A stretch of DNA of 64,000 nucleotides from assembly GCA_963823075.1 (NCBI GenBank), contig CAWGKE010000023.1, positions 1,488,001-1,552,000 of the forward strand. Reading direction: 5' to 3'. The translations under genes and the position numbers were made by a program. The notes beneath the pieces were generated by a model. It saw nothing but the letters and a program-made list of their open reading frames with translations, searched no databases and was not told where the DNA came from. The stretch comes from UBA4732 sp963823075 (lineage in GTDB: Bacteria; Planctomycetota; Planctomycetia; Gemmatales; Gemmataceae). Of this stretch, positions 8,612 to 17,453 are shown piece by piece (position 1 is the stretch's first letter; the number at the start of each line of letters is the position of its first letter).

Positions 8612-10477
8612 GTGACGACCGTCGCCGATCCCAAGGTCGAAAAGAAAGAAAAGCGCCCCAGCACCTCCCATCTCAAGGTCGTCCCCGAGACGCGGGAACT
8701 GCGCGACCGCGTCCGCGCCGAGGCCGCCGAGTTCGGCAAGACCATCGACCGCTCGCGCGTGCTGACCAAGCCGACCCTCCAGAAGATGGCGGAGGAGCTG
8801 CTCGCGCGCCTCGACCTTGGCGAACAGTACCTCGGCTTCGCGATGGTCTGCATCACCAACGAGTTCTGGCGCGAGCAGATCCAGGCCGTCGATTTCAAGC
8901 GCCGCCTCCTGCTGCTGCCGCACTGCCTCAAGCACGCCGAGGGCTGCCCCGCCGATTACGATGAATTCGGCCTGGATTGTCGCAAGTGCGGCGCCTGCTC
9001 CGTGGCCGACTTCAAGACCAAGGCCGAAGACCTCGGCTACAAGGTGCTGGTGTCGGAAGGGACGCCGATCGTCCTCAAGATCATCGTCAGCGGCCACGTG
9101 GACGCCATCGTCGGCGTGGCCTGCCTCAATGTGCTGGAAAAGGCGATCGACAAGATCCTGCTGGCCGGCATCCCGTGCGTGGCCGCCCCGCTGCTGTCGA
9201 GCAACTGCCGCAGCACGTCGGTCGATGACGACTGGGTGTCGGAGCTGATCGACCTCAAGACGCCGCCGCCCCAGGCCCTCACGAAGACCTATGTGCATCT
9301 GATGCGGGCGGCGAATCAGGTCTGCGAGGAGCCGGAGCTGAGCCGACTGGCGCCGCGGACGCGCTCTTCCGCTCCCTCCCCCCTTGTGGGGGAGGGTTGG
9401 GGTGGGGGGGCCAGGTCGTCACCCCCCACCCCAACCCTCCCCCACAAGGGGGGAGGGAGTAAGACCGCCGACCCACTGGCGATTCACGAAAACATCGCCT
9501 ACGAATGGATGGGGCAGGGCGGCAAGCGCTCGCGGCCGTTCATCACGCTGGCCGCTTACGACGCCCTCAAGGACGCCCCCGGCACGCGCTCGGCCGACGG
9601 CTTGAGCCTACCGGATTCCGTGCGCCGCACCGCCCTGGCCATCGAGGCGTTTCACAAGGCGTCGCTGGTCCACGACGACATCGAGGACGACGACACCTTC
9701 CGCTACGGTCGGCCGACGCTGCATCGGCAGTACGGCGTCGCCACGGCCATCAACGTCGGCGACTATCTGCTCGGCCTCGGCTATCGGCTGGTCGGCCGCG
9801 AGCGCAAGGAACTCGGCGGCGACTGCACCGCCGACATCGTCAACCGCCTGGCCGACGCCCATCTGAAACTGTCCGAAGGCCAGGGGGCGGAGCTGCTCTG
9901 GCGCGACGCCGGGGACAAGACGCTGACGGCGCTGGACGCCCTCAAGATTTACGCTCTCAAGACGGCCCCGGCGTTCGAGGCCGCCCTGTACGCCGGCGTC
10001 CGCCTCGCCGGGCCGGCCGACGACCATGAGAAGATGATCGCCGAATTCAGCAAGAACCTCGGCGTCGCTTTCCAGATCCTCAATGATCTGAAAGACTGGG
10101 ACGGCGACGCCGACAACAAGCTGACGGCCGGCCAGGACGTGCTGGCCGCCCGGCCGACGCTGTTGCTGGCGCTCGCCCTGGAAGGGTCGTCGCCGGCCGA
10201 CCGCGCCGAGCTGATGACGCTGCTGCACAATCGACGCGACGCCGCCGAGGCCAGCCGCATCGTGGGCCGCGTTCGCCAGCTGTTCACGAAGGCGCAGGTC
10301 TTCGACAAGGCCGAGAAGCTGGTGGAGAAGTTTCGCGCCCGCGCCGAGGCCGCCGCCGACGAAACCGAGCCGGCCGAACTGCGCGAGCTGCTCTATTATC
10401 TGGTCGATAACGTCCTCGACCGCCAACCGCCGCCGGAACCCGAGGCGGCCTCCCTGATCCCGCTGACCCTCGCATGA
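8612..10477 (+). CDS. DUF116 - polyprenyl synthetase fusion protein
   Basis: About 621 residues. The GTG at 8612 is favoured because GAGG lies 9 bases upstream; the ATG at 8576 would overlap the cyclase gene by 14 bases. Residues about 60-230 are a DUF116 domain with a cysteine cluster (LPHCLKHAEGC, DCRKCGAC) that may bind metal. After a linker comes a trans-isoprenyl diphosphate synthase domain with GGKRSRP, first aspartate motif HDDIEDDD and second motif FQILNDLKDWD, where the usual first Asp is Asn. It should chain isopentenyl diphosphate units onto allylic primers. The linker is encoded by an 88-bp perfect inverted repeat. Its stop overlaps the next start as ATGA. Confidence 0.85.
   Translation: MTTVADPKVEKKEKRPSTSHLKVVPETRELRDRVRAEAAEFGKTIDRSRVLTKPTLQKMAEELLARLDLGEQYLGFAMVCITNEFWREQIQAVDFKRRLLLLPHCLKHAEGCPADYDEFGLDCRKCGACSVADFKTKAEDLGYKVLVSEGTPIVLKIIVSGHVDAIVGVACLNVLEKAIDKILLAGIPCVAAPLLSSNCRSTSVDDDWVSELIDLKTPPPQALTKTYVHLMRAANQVCEEPELSRLAPRTRSSAPSPLVGEGWGGGARSSPPTPTLPHKGGGSKTADPLAIHENIAYEWMGQGGKRSRPFITLAAYDALKDAPGTRSADGLSLPDSVRRTALAIEAFHKASLVHDDIEDDDTFRYGRPTLHRQYGVATAINVGDYLLGLGYRLVGRERKELGGDCTADIVNRLADAHLKLSEGQGAELLWRDAGDKTLTALDALKIYALKTAPAFEAALYAGVRLAGPADDHEKMIAEFSKNLGVAFQILNDLKDWDGDADNKLTAGQDVLAARPTLLLALALEGSSPADRAELMTLLHNRRDAAEASRIVGRVRQLFTKAQVFDKAEKLVEKFRARAEAAADETEPAELRELLYYLVDNVLDRQPPPEPEAASLIPLTLA
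9372..9459. repeat. perfect 38-bp-arm inverted repeat inside a coding region
   Basis: The arms 9372-9409 and 9422-9459 are perfect inverse copies around a 12-base loop, made of C-rich and G-rich runs with CTTGTG at the turn. It is translated as a low-complexity linker (SPLVGEGWGGG, then PTPTLPHKGGG) exactly between the DUF116 and prenyl synthase domains. The peptide resembles those encoded by dispersed palindromic repeats in other bacteria, which suggests insertion of a mobile repeat at a tolerant interdomain site. Confidence 0.9.
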
Positions 10478-11028
10478 ACGTGCCGCCGCGACCCCTGGGC
10501 CTGAGCGTGGAGGAGCTGTTCGCCCCGTTCGGCCCTGCGGACGATCTGCCGGAGTACGCCTTCGTCCTCCCCGACGCCGTCCCGCCGCCCTACCATGACC
10601 TGCTCGTCCACCGCCACCACATGACCGTCACCGTGGAATCGCACCACGGCGATCTGGTGGACGTGCGCATCCTCGCCCGCAAGCTGGAAGGCGATTCGTA
10701 TACGCGGAAAATCGTATTGGCCCTCCAGGGGACGGGCCGCGTCGTGCAGTTCGGCATCGCCCGCGTCCACCTGAACTATTGCAGCGCCCCGGTGCGCGAG
10801 GCCATCGTCGCCGGCCGGACGCCGCTGGGCCGCATCCTGATCCAGCACAACGTCCTTCGCGTCGTGGAGCCGACGGCGTTCCTGCGGATTCAGGCGGGGC
10901 CGGCCGTGGCGACATGGTTCGGCCTGGCGGAGGCCCGGCCGACTTACGGCCGGTTGGCCGTCATCTACTGCGACGGCCAGGAGGCGATCGAGGTGCTGGA
11001 AATCGTCGCGCCGGAAGGCGATTCATAG
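10474..11028 (+). CDS. chorismate-lyase-like (UbiC/UTRA-fold) protein
   Basis: 184 residues, ATG overlapping the preceding stop. The middle has HHMTVTVESHHGDLVDVRI and a segment GTGRVVQFGIARVHLNY, followed by TPLGRILIQHNVLR, a layout resembling chorismate pyruvate-lyase/DUF98 proteins, which have a small antiparallel beta-sheet with a buried arginine site. Chorismate lyase makes 4-hydroxybenzoate, which a polyprenyl diphosphate from the neighbouring gene could prenylate, but planctomycetes usually rely on menaquinone, so this is only a hypothesis. Assignment rests on motif impression and is moderate; no transmembrane segment is seen. Confidence 0.5.
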   Translation: MNVPPRPLGLSVEELFAPFGPADDLPEYAFVLPDAVPPPYHDLLVHRHHMTVTVESHHGDLVDVRILARKLEGDSYTRKIVLALQGTGRVVQFGIARVHLNYCSAPVREAIVAGRTPLGRILIQHNVLRVVEPTAFLRIQAGPAVATWFGLAEARPTYGRLAVIYCDGQEAIEVLEIVAPEGDS

Positions 11029-11087
11029 ATTGAAAACGATCGCGTCGGAAGCCGTCTATCGCACTCATTGGCCAGCGGGAGAACACG

Positions 11088-12828
11088 GTGTCGGAATCTT
11101 CGTTCAGCGAAAGCGCACCCAAGTCATACGAAACGGGCCTTCAAACCGGCGCTCCGCCTCCGGCCGGCGGCACGGTCGTCCCTCCGCCCAAGCAATGGAC
11201 GCCGACCCTCGCCTTGATCGTGGTGATCGCCTGCGTCGGCTTCGCCTACGACACCTACACCTTGCTGGTGATGCCGCTCGTCGCCCAGCCCGCGCTGTCC
11301 GACCTGGAGCATCTTGACCCGTTCACCGACAGCGGCTTCACCGGCATTCGCAACTGGGCCGCGACGATCATCTTCGTCAGCGCCGGCTGCGGCGGCGTCT
11401 TTGGTCTGCTGGGCGGCTATATGACCGACCGCTTCGGCCGGCAAACGGTGCTGCTCTGGAGCATCCTGCTCTCCACCGCGGCGGCCGTGGGGTCGGGCTT
11501 CGCCGCCGACATTCCCGCCCTGCACCTGTCCGGCGGCTGGGTCTTGCTGATCTGCCGCTGCGCGGCGTTCATCGGCGTGTGCGTCGAGTTCGTCGCCGCC
11601 GTCGCGTGGCTGGCGGAGCTGTTCCCCAACCCGAAACAGCGGGAGCGGGTGCTCGGCTACACCCAGGCGTTCGCGTCGCTGGGCGGGATGATGGTCGCGG
11701 GGGCGTACTATGTCGTCAATCAGACGTATGCATCGTTGCCCGCCATTTTCGACGGCCACGCCCAGTGGCGCTATGCGCTGATTTCCGCCGTGATTCCGGC
11801 CTTGCCGCTGTTGCTCATCCGGCCGTTCCTGCCCGAATCGCCGGTCTGGAAGCAGAAGCGGGCGGCGGGGACGCTGCGCCGGCCCAGCATTCTGGAGCTC
11901 TTCCAGCCCGCGCTCCTCCGGACCTCCATCGTCACCGCTTTGCTGTTCACTTGCAGTTTCGGGGTCGCGTTCGGCGCCATTCAGATGACGCCGCAGCTCG
12001 TGCCGGGCCTGGTGCCGGAACTCAAATTGATGGGTCCGAAGCGCATCGCCTATGAAGCATCTCAAAACCCCGCCAAGCTGGCCGGGCTGAAAAAGGCCAA
12101 GGAGAAAGCCGAGGGCGAACTGGCGAAAGACCCGCAGAACGCGGACCTCAAGGACAAGGCGGACAAAGCCCAGAAGCTCTACGGTCTGGCCTTCGCCGCC
12201 AGCAAGGCGGACGCCGCCGGCGCGGCCAAGCGGGAAGGCCTGAAAAAAGACATCGACGGCATGTACAAAAAGCAGGAGGACGAGCGCGACAAGATGCAGT
12301 TCTACCAGGAAACCGGCGGCCTGGTCGGACGGTTCGCGCTGGCGTTCCTGGCCACGGTCATCGTCTCCCGCCGGCTGCTGTTGTGGATCTTCCAGGTCCC
12401 CGCCCTGTTCATCATCCCGCTGGTGTTCCTCTTCCCCGCCGCCGGGAAACTGGACCCCGCTTACAACCTCACGGTCTTCCAGTGGGGCATCGCCGTCGCC
12501 GGGTTTTTGATCATTGCTCAATTCAGCTTCTGGGGCAACTATCTGCCGCGCGTCTACCCGACGCACCTGCGCGGCACCGGCGAGAGCTTCGCCGCCAACG
12601 TCGGCGCCCGCATGTTCGGCACCTCCGCCCAGGCCCTCACCAGCTACGTCATGGCCCCGTACCTGATCGTGGCCCTGATGCCGGGGCTGGACCGCACCGC
12701 GAACACGGCCTACGCGGCGGCGGCCACGGCGGCCTTGCTGCTGGTCGTCGGGGTGATCCTGACGTTCTGGCTGCCGCAGCCGAAGGAGGAGGTCGCGCAG
12801 GAACAGCGCCGCGCGGCGAGCCGAGGCC
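11088..12828 (+). CDS. MFS transporter with large charged cytoplasmic insert; stop codon not found
   Basis: Start GTG at 11088, with GGGAG 6 bases upstream. About 580 residues of a major facilitator: a first helix after QWTPTLALIVV, the conserved loop GGYMTDRFGRQT between helices 2 and 3, and RPFLPESPVW at the centre, as in the sugar/organic-acid porter branch. Unusually, about 90 lysine- and alanine-rich residues (from PKRIAYEASQ to YKKQEDERDKM) interrupt the second half between membrane segments. The frame passes the start of the glycosyltransferase at 12829 without any stop and re-emerges as that gene's C-terminal frame; the end given here is therefore the neighbour's start. A lost base near 12800-12830 is the likeliest cause. 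Substrate unknown. Confidence 0.75.
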
Positions 12829-14117
12829 ATGCGCATCACCTATATCACCGCGGGCGCCGCCGGCATGTTCTGCGGCTCCTGCATGCGCGACAACACGCTG
12901 GTCGCCGCCCTCGGCCGCCGCGGACACGACGCGCTCCTGGTCCCCTGCTACATGCCCATCCGCACCGACGAGGAGGACGTCAGCCAGAAGCGCGTCTTCT
13001 TCGGCGGCCTCAACGTCTATTTGCAGCAGAAATGGAGCCTGTTCCGCCACACGCCCTGGTTCCTCGACCGCCTCCTCGACGCCCGCTCGATCCTGCGCTG
13101 GGCGGCGCGCTTCGCCGGCAAGACGCGGGCCGAGGACCTCGGCGATCTGACGGTCTCCATGCTCAAGGGGGAACACGGAAAACAGAGCAAGGAAGTCGCC
13201 AAGCTCGCCCAATGGCTGGCCGTGGAGGTAAAGCCGCAGGTCGTCAACCTGACCAACGCGATCGTGTCCGGCATGGTTCACGAGCTGAAGCGGGTCGTTC
13301 GCGCCCCCGTCCTCTGCTCGTTGCAAGGGGACGACATTTACCTCGATGCGCTGCCGGAGCCGTTTCGGACGCAATCGCTCCAGTTGATCCGCGATCACTG
13401 CCGCGAAATCGACGGCTTCACGGCGACCTGCGGCTACTACGCCGACTACATGGCGGAGTACTTCGCCATCCCCCGCGAACGCATCCACATCGTCTATCCG
13501 GGGCTGAACCTCCACGGTCACGGCGGCCCGCGGCCGCCGCACGACGGCCGGCCCTTCACCATCGGCTACTTCGCCCGCATTTGCCCCGAGAAGGGGCTGC
13601 ACGTCCTGGCCGAGGCGTTCCGGCTGTTGCGCTCCGACCCCGGCGCCCGCGCTGCCGGCTGCGCGTTTCCGGCTGGCTCGGCGATTCCAACAAGAAGTAT
13701 TTGGACGACATCCAAAAGCGTCTGAAGGCGGCGGGCCTGGCCGACGACTTCGACCACGTCGATTCGCCGAGCCATGACGACAAGGTGCGCTTCCTGCACG
13801 GGATCGATGTGCTGTCGGTGCCGACGACGTACCGCGAGCCGAAGGGGCTGTACGTGCTGGAGGCGCTGGCCAATGGCGTGCCGGTGGTGCAGCCGCGGCA
13901 CGGCTCGTTCCCGGAGCTGCTGGAGGCGACCGGCGGCGGCGTCCTCGTCCGCCCCGACGACCCGCGCGACCTGGCGGACGCCCTGCGCCGCCTGATGGAC
14001 GACCCGGCCCGCGGCGAGGAGTTCGGCCGCAAGGGCCAGGAGGCCGTCCACGCCCGCTTCCACGCCGACCGCATGGCCGACGAAACGGCCGCCGTTTACG
14101 CCCAGTACCTCCGCTGA
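12829..14117 (+). CDS. glycosyltransferase family 4, one frameshift
   Basis: About 429 residues when two frames are joined near 13645-13665. The N-terminal half (MRITYITAGAAGMFCGSCMR, NLTNAIVSGM, SLQGDDIYLD) is a GT-B acceptor domain. The C-terminal half, in the frame that also encodes the MFS protein, has RVSGWLGDSNKKYLDD, then EPKGLYVLEALANGVPV, the E-x7-E nucleotide-sugar motif of GT4, and GGGVLVRPDDPRDLA. Expected to transfer a sugar from a nucleotide donor to a lipid or glycan acceptor at the cytoplasmic membrane face. In this operon a terpenoid or hopanoid headgroup is a plausible acceptor, but that is inference. Confidence 0.82.
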
Positions 14118-14131
14118 ATCAGGAGCCTGCC

Positions 14132-14551
14132 ATGCCGGCCGCCTTCCGCACCACGCGCATCGTCGAGTTCGGCGATACGGATATGGCGGGAATCGTTCAT
14201 TTCGCCAACTTCTTCCGCTTCATGGAGGCGGCGGAACACGCCTTCCTGCGGTCGCTGGGCCTGTCCGTGGTGATGGAGATCGACGGCGGCCATTACGGCC
14301 TGCCGCGGGTGTCGGCGGCGTGCGACTACCTGCGGCCGGCCCGCTTCGGCGACGAGCTGACCATCGAGGTCACGGTCGTCAAGCTCGGTCGCAGCTCCGT
14401 CCACTACGCCTTTGAATTCACCCTCGGCAGCGAGCCGATCGCGCGCGGCCGGGTGACGGCGGCGTTCTGCCGCTTCGACCTCGGCCGGCCGCAGGCGTGG
14501 GAGCTGCCGGACGAGTTCCGGGCGAAACTGGACGCGGGCGCCAAGGCGTAA
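14132..14551 (+). CDS. acyl-CoA thioesterase, 4-hydroxybenzoyl-CoA thioesterase (YbgC) type
   Basis: 139 residues, single hotdog domain, ATG at 14132 after AGGAG. The N-terminal FGDTDMAGIVHFANFFRF matches the signature of the 4HBT/YbgC family, in which the Asp is catalytic and the adjacent segment forms the active-site helix; the usual Tyr of this motif is Phe here. It hydrolyses a thioester to release a free acid from CoA or ACP. It lies 14 bases after the glycosyltransferase and closes the terpenoid-type operon. The substrate cannot be read from sequence. Confidence 0.85.
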   Translation: MPAAFRTTRIVEFGDTDMAGIVHFANFFRFMEAAEHAFLRSLGLSVVMEIDGGHYGLPRVSAACDYLRPARFGDELTIEVTVVKLGRSSVHYAFEFTLGSEPIARGRVTAAFCRFDLGRPQAWELPDEFRAKLDAGAKA

Positions 14552-14676
14552 CGCCACGGTCCCGGAAACGGATTCAAGGACCGCTAATGTAGGTGGGCGA
14601 TTTCCGCGATTATGACTTGTGCCGAAGCAGCAATCGGTTGGTGTTCCTATAGGTTCGGCTCGCAGAGGTAGGTAAG

Positions 14677-15051
14677 ATGGCTGATGGAGCAGCGCCCTTC
14701 CTTCCCGACGAGGCCCTCGTCGTCCGGGGCGGGCTGAATTTGCCGCAGAGCTTTGCGGGAGGATCAGGCGTCGCGCTGGACGCGGGCGGTTTGCTGATGG
14801 GCGCGTCCGTGAATTGTAGTCCGAACCGCTCCGTTGAGGAGTTGACGGCCCCCAATGCGCAAATCGGCTACCGAGGAATCCCTCACACGCAAATCGGCGT
14901 GACTACCGTCGGGGCGGTTCGTGCGGCCGGTGGTGAGGTCGTTCCTTCACCCAGGCCCTGGAACCCCTTCCACGCAACCCTGAGCGGCTTGACTCCGGAG
15001 CAGGCCAGCCGCCTTTTCCGGCCGACGCGGATAAACCCGAATCGCCCGTAG
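14677..15051 (+). CDS. conserved hypothetical protein (first of a pair)
   Basis: 124 residues, ATG at 14677 after GAGGTAGG. The product starts MADGAAPFLPDEALVVRGG, contains GSGVALDAGG and IPHTQIGVTTVGAVRAAGG, and ends with LSGLTPEQASRLFRPT. No membrane or catalytic motif is seen. Proteins of this type recur in planctomycetes and cyanobacteria, often together with a short partner like the next gene. The order and size recall toxin/immunity or polymorphic-toxin tail modules, but this is impression only. Confidence 0.55.
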   Translation: MADGAAPFLPDEALVVRGGLNLPQSFAGGSGVALDAGGLLMGASVNCSPNRSVEELTAPNAQIGYRGIPHTQIGVTTVGAVRAAGGEVVPSPRPWNPFHATLSGLTPEQASRLFRPTRINPNRP

Positions 15052-15137
15052 GTCGAGACGCCCGTTGAAGGCTTGCTCGCCTAGGGCGAAAGGGAACGAC
15101 GCTTTCAATGAGGCCTTCACTAGAGGGAGATGCCGGA

Positions 15138-15449
15138 ATGCCCTTGCCGCGCGTGTACGCCGACTTCCAGAACCTGGCCGACGTCAATCGGCTGAAGTTA
15201 AATTGCGTGGGGACCCAACACGACCTCGCCCGCCTGGGCCTCCGTCTGGCGGAGGGCCTTGCGCTCACTCTGTACACGGACGACGGCGACGAGGAGGGGC
15301 GGCCCGACGACCTGTGCGTGGACGGGGTGGTCCGCTACGACCCGAACGAACAATGCTGGACGGCGGAAGTGGATTGGAACTCTCTCCGCCACGCCTCGGA
15401 AGAAAAAACGGCGGACGCGAGCGCGCCGAAACTCTCCGCCGGCCGCTGA
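15138..15449 (+). CDS. conserved hypothetical protein (second of a pair)
   Basis: About 103 residues if the ATG at 15138 is used (MPLPRVYADFQN); an upstream ATG at 15108 would overlap the likely ribosome binding site AGAGGGAGATG. The protein contains NRLKLNCVGTQHDLARLGL, then TLYTDDGDEEG and EQCWTAEVDW, suggesting a small beta barrel. Function unknown. It follows the previous hypothetical on the same strand, and the two probably form a unit. Confidence 0.6.
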   Translation: MPLPRVYADFQNLADVNRLKLNCVGTQHDLARLGLRLAEGLALTLYTDDGDEEGRPDDLCVDGVVRYDPNEQCWTAEVDWNSLRHASEEKTADASAPKLSAGR

Positions 15450-15511
15450 AACGATTCGGTTCGTGACAGGGGGGCGCGGACTCAATGAGGAGGAAAGAAG
15501 GAGCCGCCATC

Positions 15512-16504
15512 ATGGCCGTCAACCTGACGCCGCAGTACCACGAGGCCGAGGCCGAGTACAAAAAGGCCCAGACCGCCGAAGAGCGTCTGGAATGTCTCAA
15601 AAAGATGTGGGCGCTGGTGCCCAAGCACAAGGCCAGCGAAAAGCTCCAGGCCGAGATCAAGACGAAGATCAGCGAGACGAAAGAGGAAGTTGAGCAAGAG
15701 CGGAAACATCCGAAGAAGGCCGGCGTCAGCTACAAGGTCCCCAAGCAGGGAGCCGGCCAAGTGGTGCTGCTGGGCGGGCCGAACGTCGGCAAGAGCCGCC
15801 TCCTGACGCGGCTGACGCGGGCCACGCCGGAAGTGGCGCCGTACCCGTTCACCACGCGCGAGCCGCACGCCGGCATGATGGAGTGGGAGGACGTGCGCGT
15901 GCAGCTGATCGACACGCCGCCCATCACGCCGGACGTACTCGAAGGCTGGCAGACGAGCATGGTGCGCTCGGCCGACGCCGCCGTCCTGATGGTCGATCTC
16001 GCCGACGACGACGGCCCCTTCGCGGCGGAGTCCGTCCTCGAAAAGCTGGCCCAGGTCAAGACCGTGCTGGCCGGCCAACCGCCGGCCGAGAACTCCGACC
16101 CGTCCATTCAGTACGTCCGCACCCTGATGGCGGCCAACAAGCTCGACGCCCCCGGCGCCGCCGACCGGCTGGACGTGGTGCGCGAAATGTTCGGGCCGCG
16201 CTTCCCCATCCAAGCCCTGGACGCCGAATCCGGCGCCGGACTGGAAGCGTTGCGCACGGCCGTTTACATGTTTCTGAATGTTATCCGTGTTTACACCAAG
16301 CGGCCCGGCAAGCCGGCCGACAGGGACAAGCCGTTCACCTGCCCCGCCGGCAGCACGGTAGCGCAGATGGCGGAGCTGGTCCACCGCGACCTCGCCGAGA
16401 ACCTGAAATCGGCCCGGATCTGGGGGACGGGCGTCTTCGACGGCCAGACGGTCACGCGCGACCACGTGCTCCATGACAAGGACGTCGTGGAGCTGCACGC
16501 CTAA
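15512..16504 (+). CDS. Obg/DRG-type GTPase with TGS domain
   Basis: 330 residues. ATG at 15512 is chosen because AAGGAG precedes it; the ATG at 15485 starts inside that Shine-Dalgarno region. After an N-terminal helical segment (EAEAEYKKAQTAEERLE) the G domain has G1 GGPNVGKS at residues 88-95, G3 DTPP and G4 ANKLD. The C-terminal 80 residues form a TGS domain (KPFTCPAGSTVAQMAELV, ending KDVVELHA). DRG/Obg relatives act on ribosomes or the stringent response; this short form, with an N-terminal coiled helix and no Obg glycine-rich domain, is DRG-like. Confidence 0.85.
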   Translation: MAVNLTPQYHEAEAEYKKAQTAEERLECLKKMWALVPKHKASEKLQAEIKTKISETKEEVEQERKHPKKAGVSYKVPKQGAGQVVLLGGPNVGKSRLLTRLTRATPEVAPYPFTTREPHAGMMEWEDVRVQLIDTPPITPDVLEGWQTSMVRSADAAVLMVDLADDDGPFAAESVLEKLAQVKTVLAGQPPAENSDPSIQYVRTLMAANKLDAPGAADRLDVVREMFGPRFPIQALDAESGAGLEALRTAVYMFLNVIRVYTKRPGKPADRDKPFTCPAGSTVAQMAELVHRDLAENLKSARIWGTGVFDGQTVTRDHVLHDKDVVELHA

Positions 16505-16567
16505 CGGGGGCGAAATGGGTACAATGAACTCCGCCCTTCGGCGTCGAATTTGCTCATACAGTACCCA

Positions 16568-16589
16568 CCACGGCCGGCGCCGGCCGTGG
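16568..16589 (+). terminator. GC-rich perfect palindrome after the GTPase gene
   Basis: A 22-bp perfect palindrome centred at 16578/16579, followed by GTTT. It lies between the GTPase stop and the TIGR03000 start, so it is a probable weak intrinsic terminator. Confidence 0.55.
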
Positions 16590-16615
16590 GTTTCACCCGT
16601 GCGGAGGCGGCACTC

Positions 16616-17308
16616 ATGTTCAAGCGCGGATTCTCCCTGGCGGCGTGCGGGGCGCTGGTCCTGCTCCTGACGGCCGCGGAATCGTCCCCGGCCCAGGTGT
16701 TCTTCCCCGGCGGGCGCGGCGGGGCCTTTTTCTGGCCCGGCGTCGGCTACCCCGTCGGCCCGACCTACGCCAACTACCCCCGTCCCTATTACTACAACCC
16801 TCCGCCGACCGCCTACACGGGCTTCCAGCAGTACGGCATGACCACGCCGACGACCCTCTATTACGGCGCCGCCACGCCCATGTACTACGGGAGCTACTCG
16901 TCCGGCTACCCCACGGCCCGGCTCCTGTCGCCGGCCCCCGGCGTCGGCCTGACCGCGGCTTCCAACGTCAGCGAAGCGGCCTACGCGACGCCGAACTACC
17001 CCATCCAGTCGCCGAACTACACCGTGCGCTACCCGATCTCGCCGCCGCTCGCCGCCATCACCGACAACACCGCCCAGGTGGAGGTCCGTCTGCCGGCCGA
17101 CGCCGAGTTGTGGTTCGAGGGCCAGAAGACCGCGCAAACCGGCAGCACGCGCACCTTCCACTCGCCCGACCTGGAGCCGAACCAGGACTACGTTTACAAC
17201 GTCCACGCCCGTTGGCAGGCCGACGGCAAGCCGGTCGATGAGACGCGCAAGGTCACCGTCCACGCCGGCGATCGCGTCGTCGTCAATCTCACGCAGCCCG
17301 CGAAATAA
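16616..17308 (+). CDS. TIGR03000 domain secreted protein
   Basis: 230 residues. ATG at 16616 preceded by GGAGG; the product begins MFKRGFSLAACGALVLLL, a clear signal peptide with cleavage likely after SSPAQ. The middle 100 residues are rich in Tyr, Pro and Gly (PRPYYYNPPP, TTLYYGAATPMYYGS). The last 75 residues are the planctomycete TIGR03000 domain, from VEVRLPADAELWFEG to DRVVVNL, a beta-rich module of unknown role found in exported proteins. Probably located in the periplasm or on the cell surface. Confidence 0.85.
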   Translation: MFKRGFSLAACGALVLLLTAAESSPAQVFFPGGRGGAFFWPGVGYPVGPTYANYPRPYYYNPPPTAYTGFQQYGMTTPTTLYYGAATPMYYGSYSSGYPTARLLSPAPGVGLTAASNVSEAAYATPNYPIQSPNYTVRYPISPPLAAITDNTAQVEVRLPADAELWFEGQKTAQTGSTRTFHSPDLEPNQDYVYNVHARWQADGKPVDETRKVTVHAGDRVVVNLTQPAK

Positions 17309-17382
17309 AGGATGAAGGCGGAAGGATGAAGGATGAACAAGAGTTGTCTTGTTCATCCTTCATCCTTCCGCCTTCATCCTTT
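17307..17382. repeat. perfect 35-bp-arm hairpin repeat
   Basis: The arms 17307-17341 and 17348-17382 are perfect inverse copies with only a 6-base loop. The arm is built from variants of GGATGAA and GGCGGAA words. It overlaps the last two bases of the TIGR03000 stop codon, so it would fold as a very stable RNA hairpin right after translation stops. Confidence 0.92.
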
Positions 17383-17453
17383 CTCTGTGGCGGTCCTCGC
17401 AACGGTGTGGTAGAACCACAATCTCCCACCGTGCTTCCCCGAGGATTGCATCC

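Noticed and set aside
11088..14117. A real MFS-glycosyltransferase fusion protein of 1009 residues
   Set aside because: The intervening 270 residues are arginine-rich shadow sequence lying over the transferase N-terminal domain in another frame, so it is an artefact of a lost stop plus an indel.
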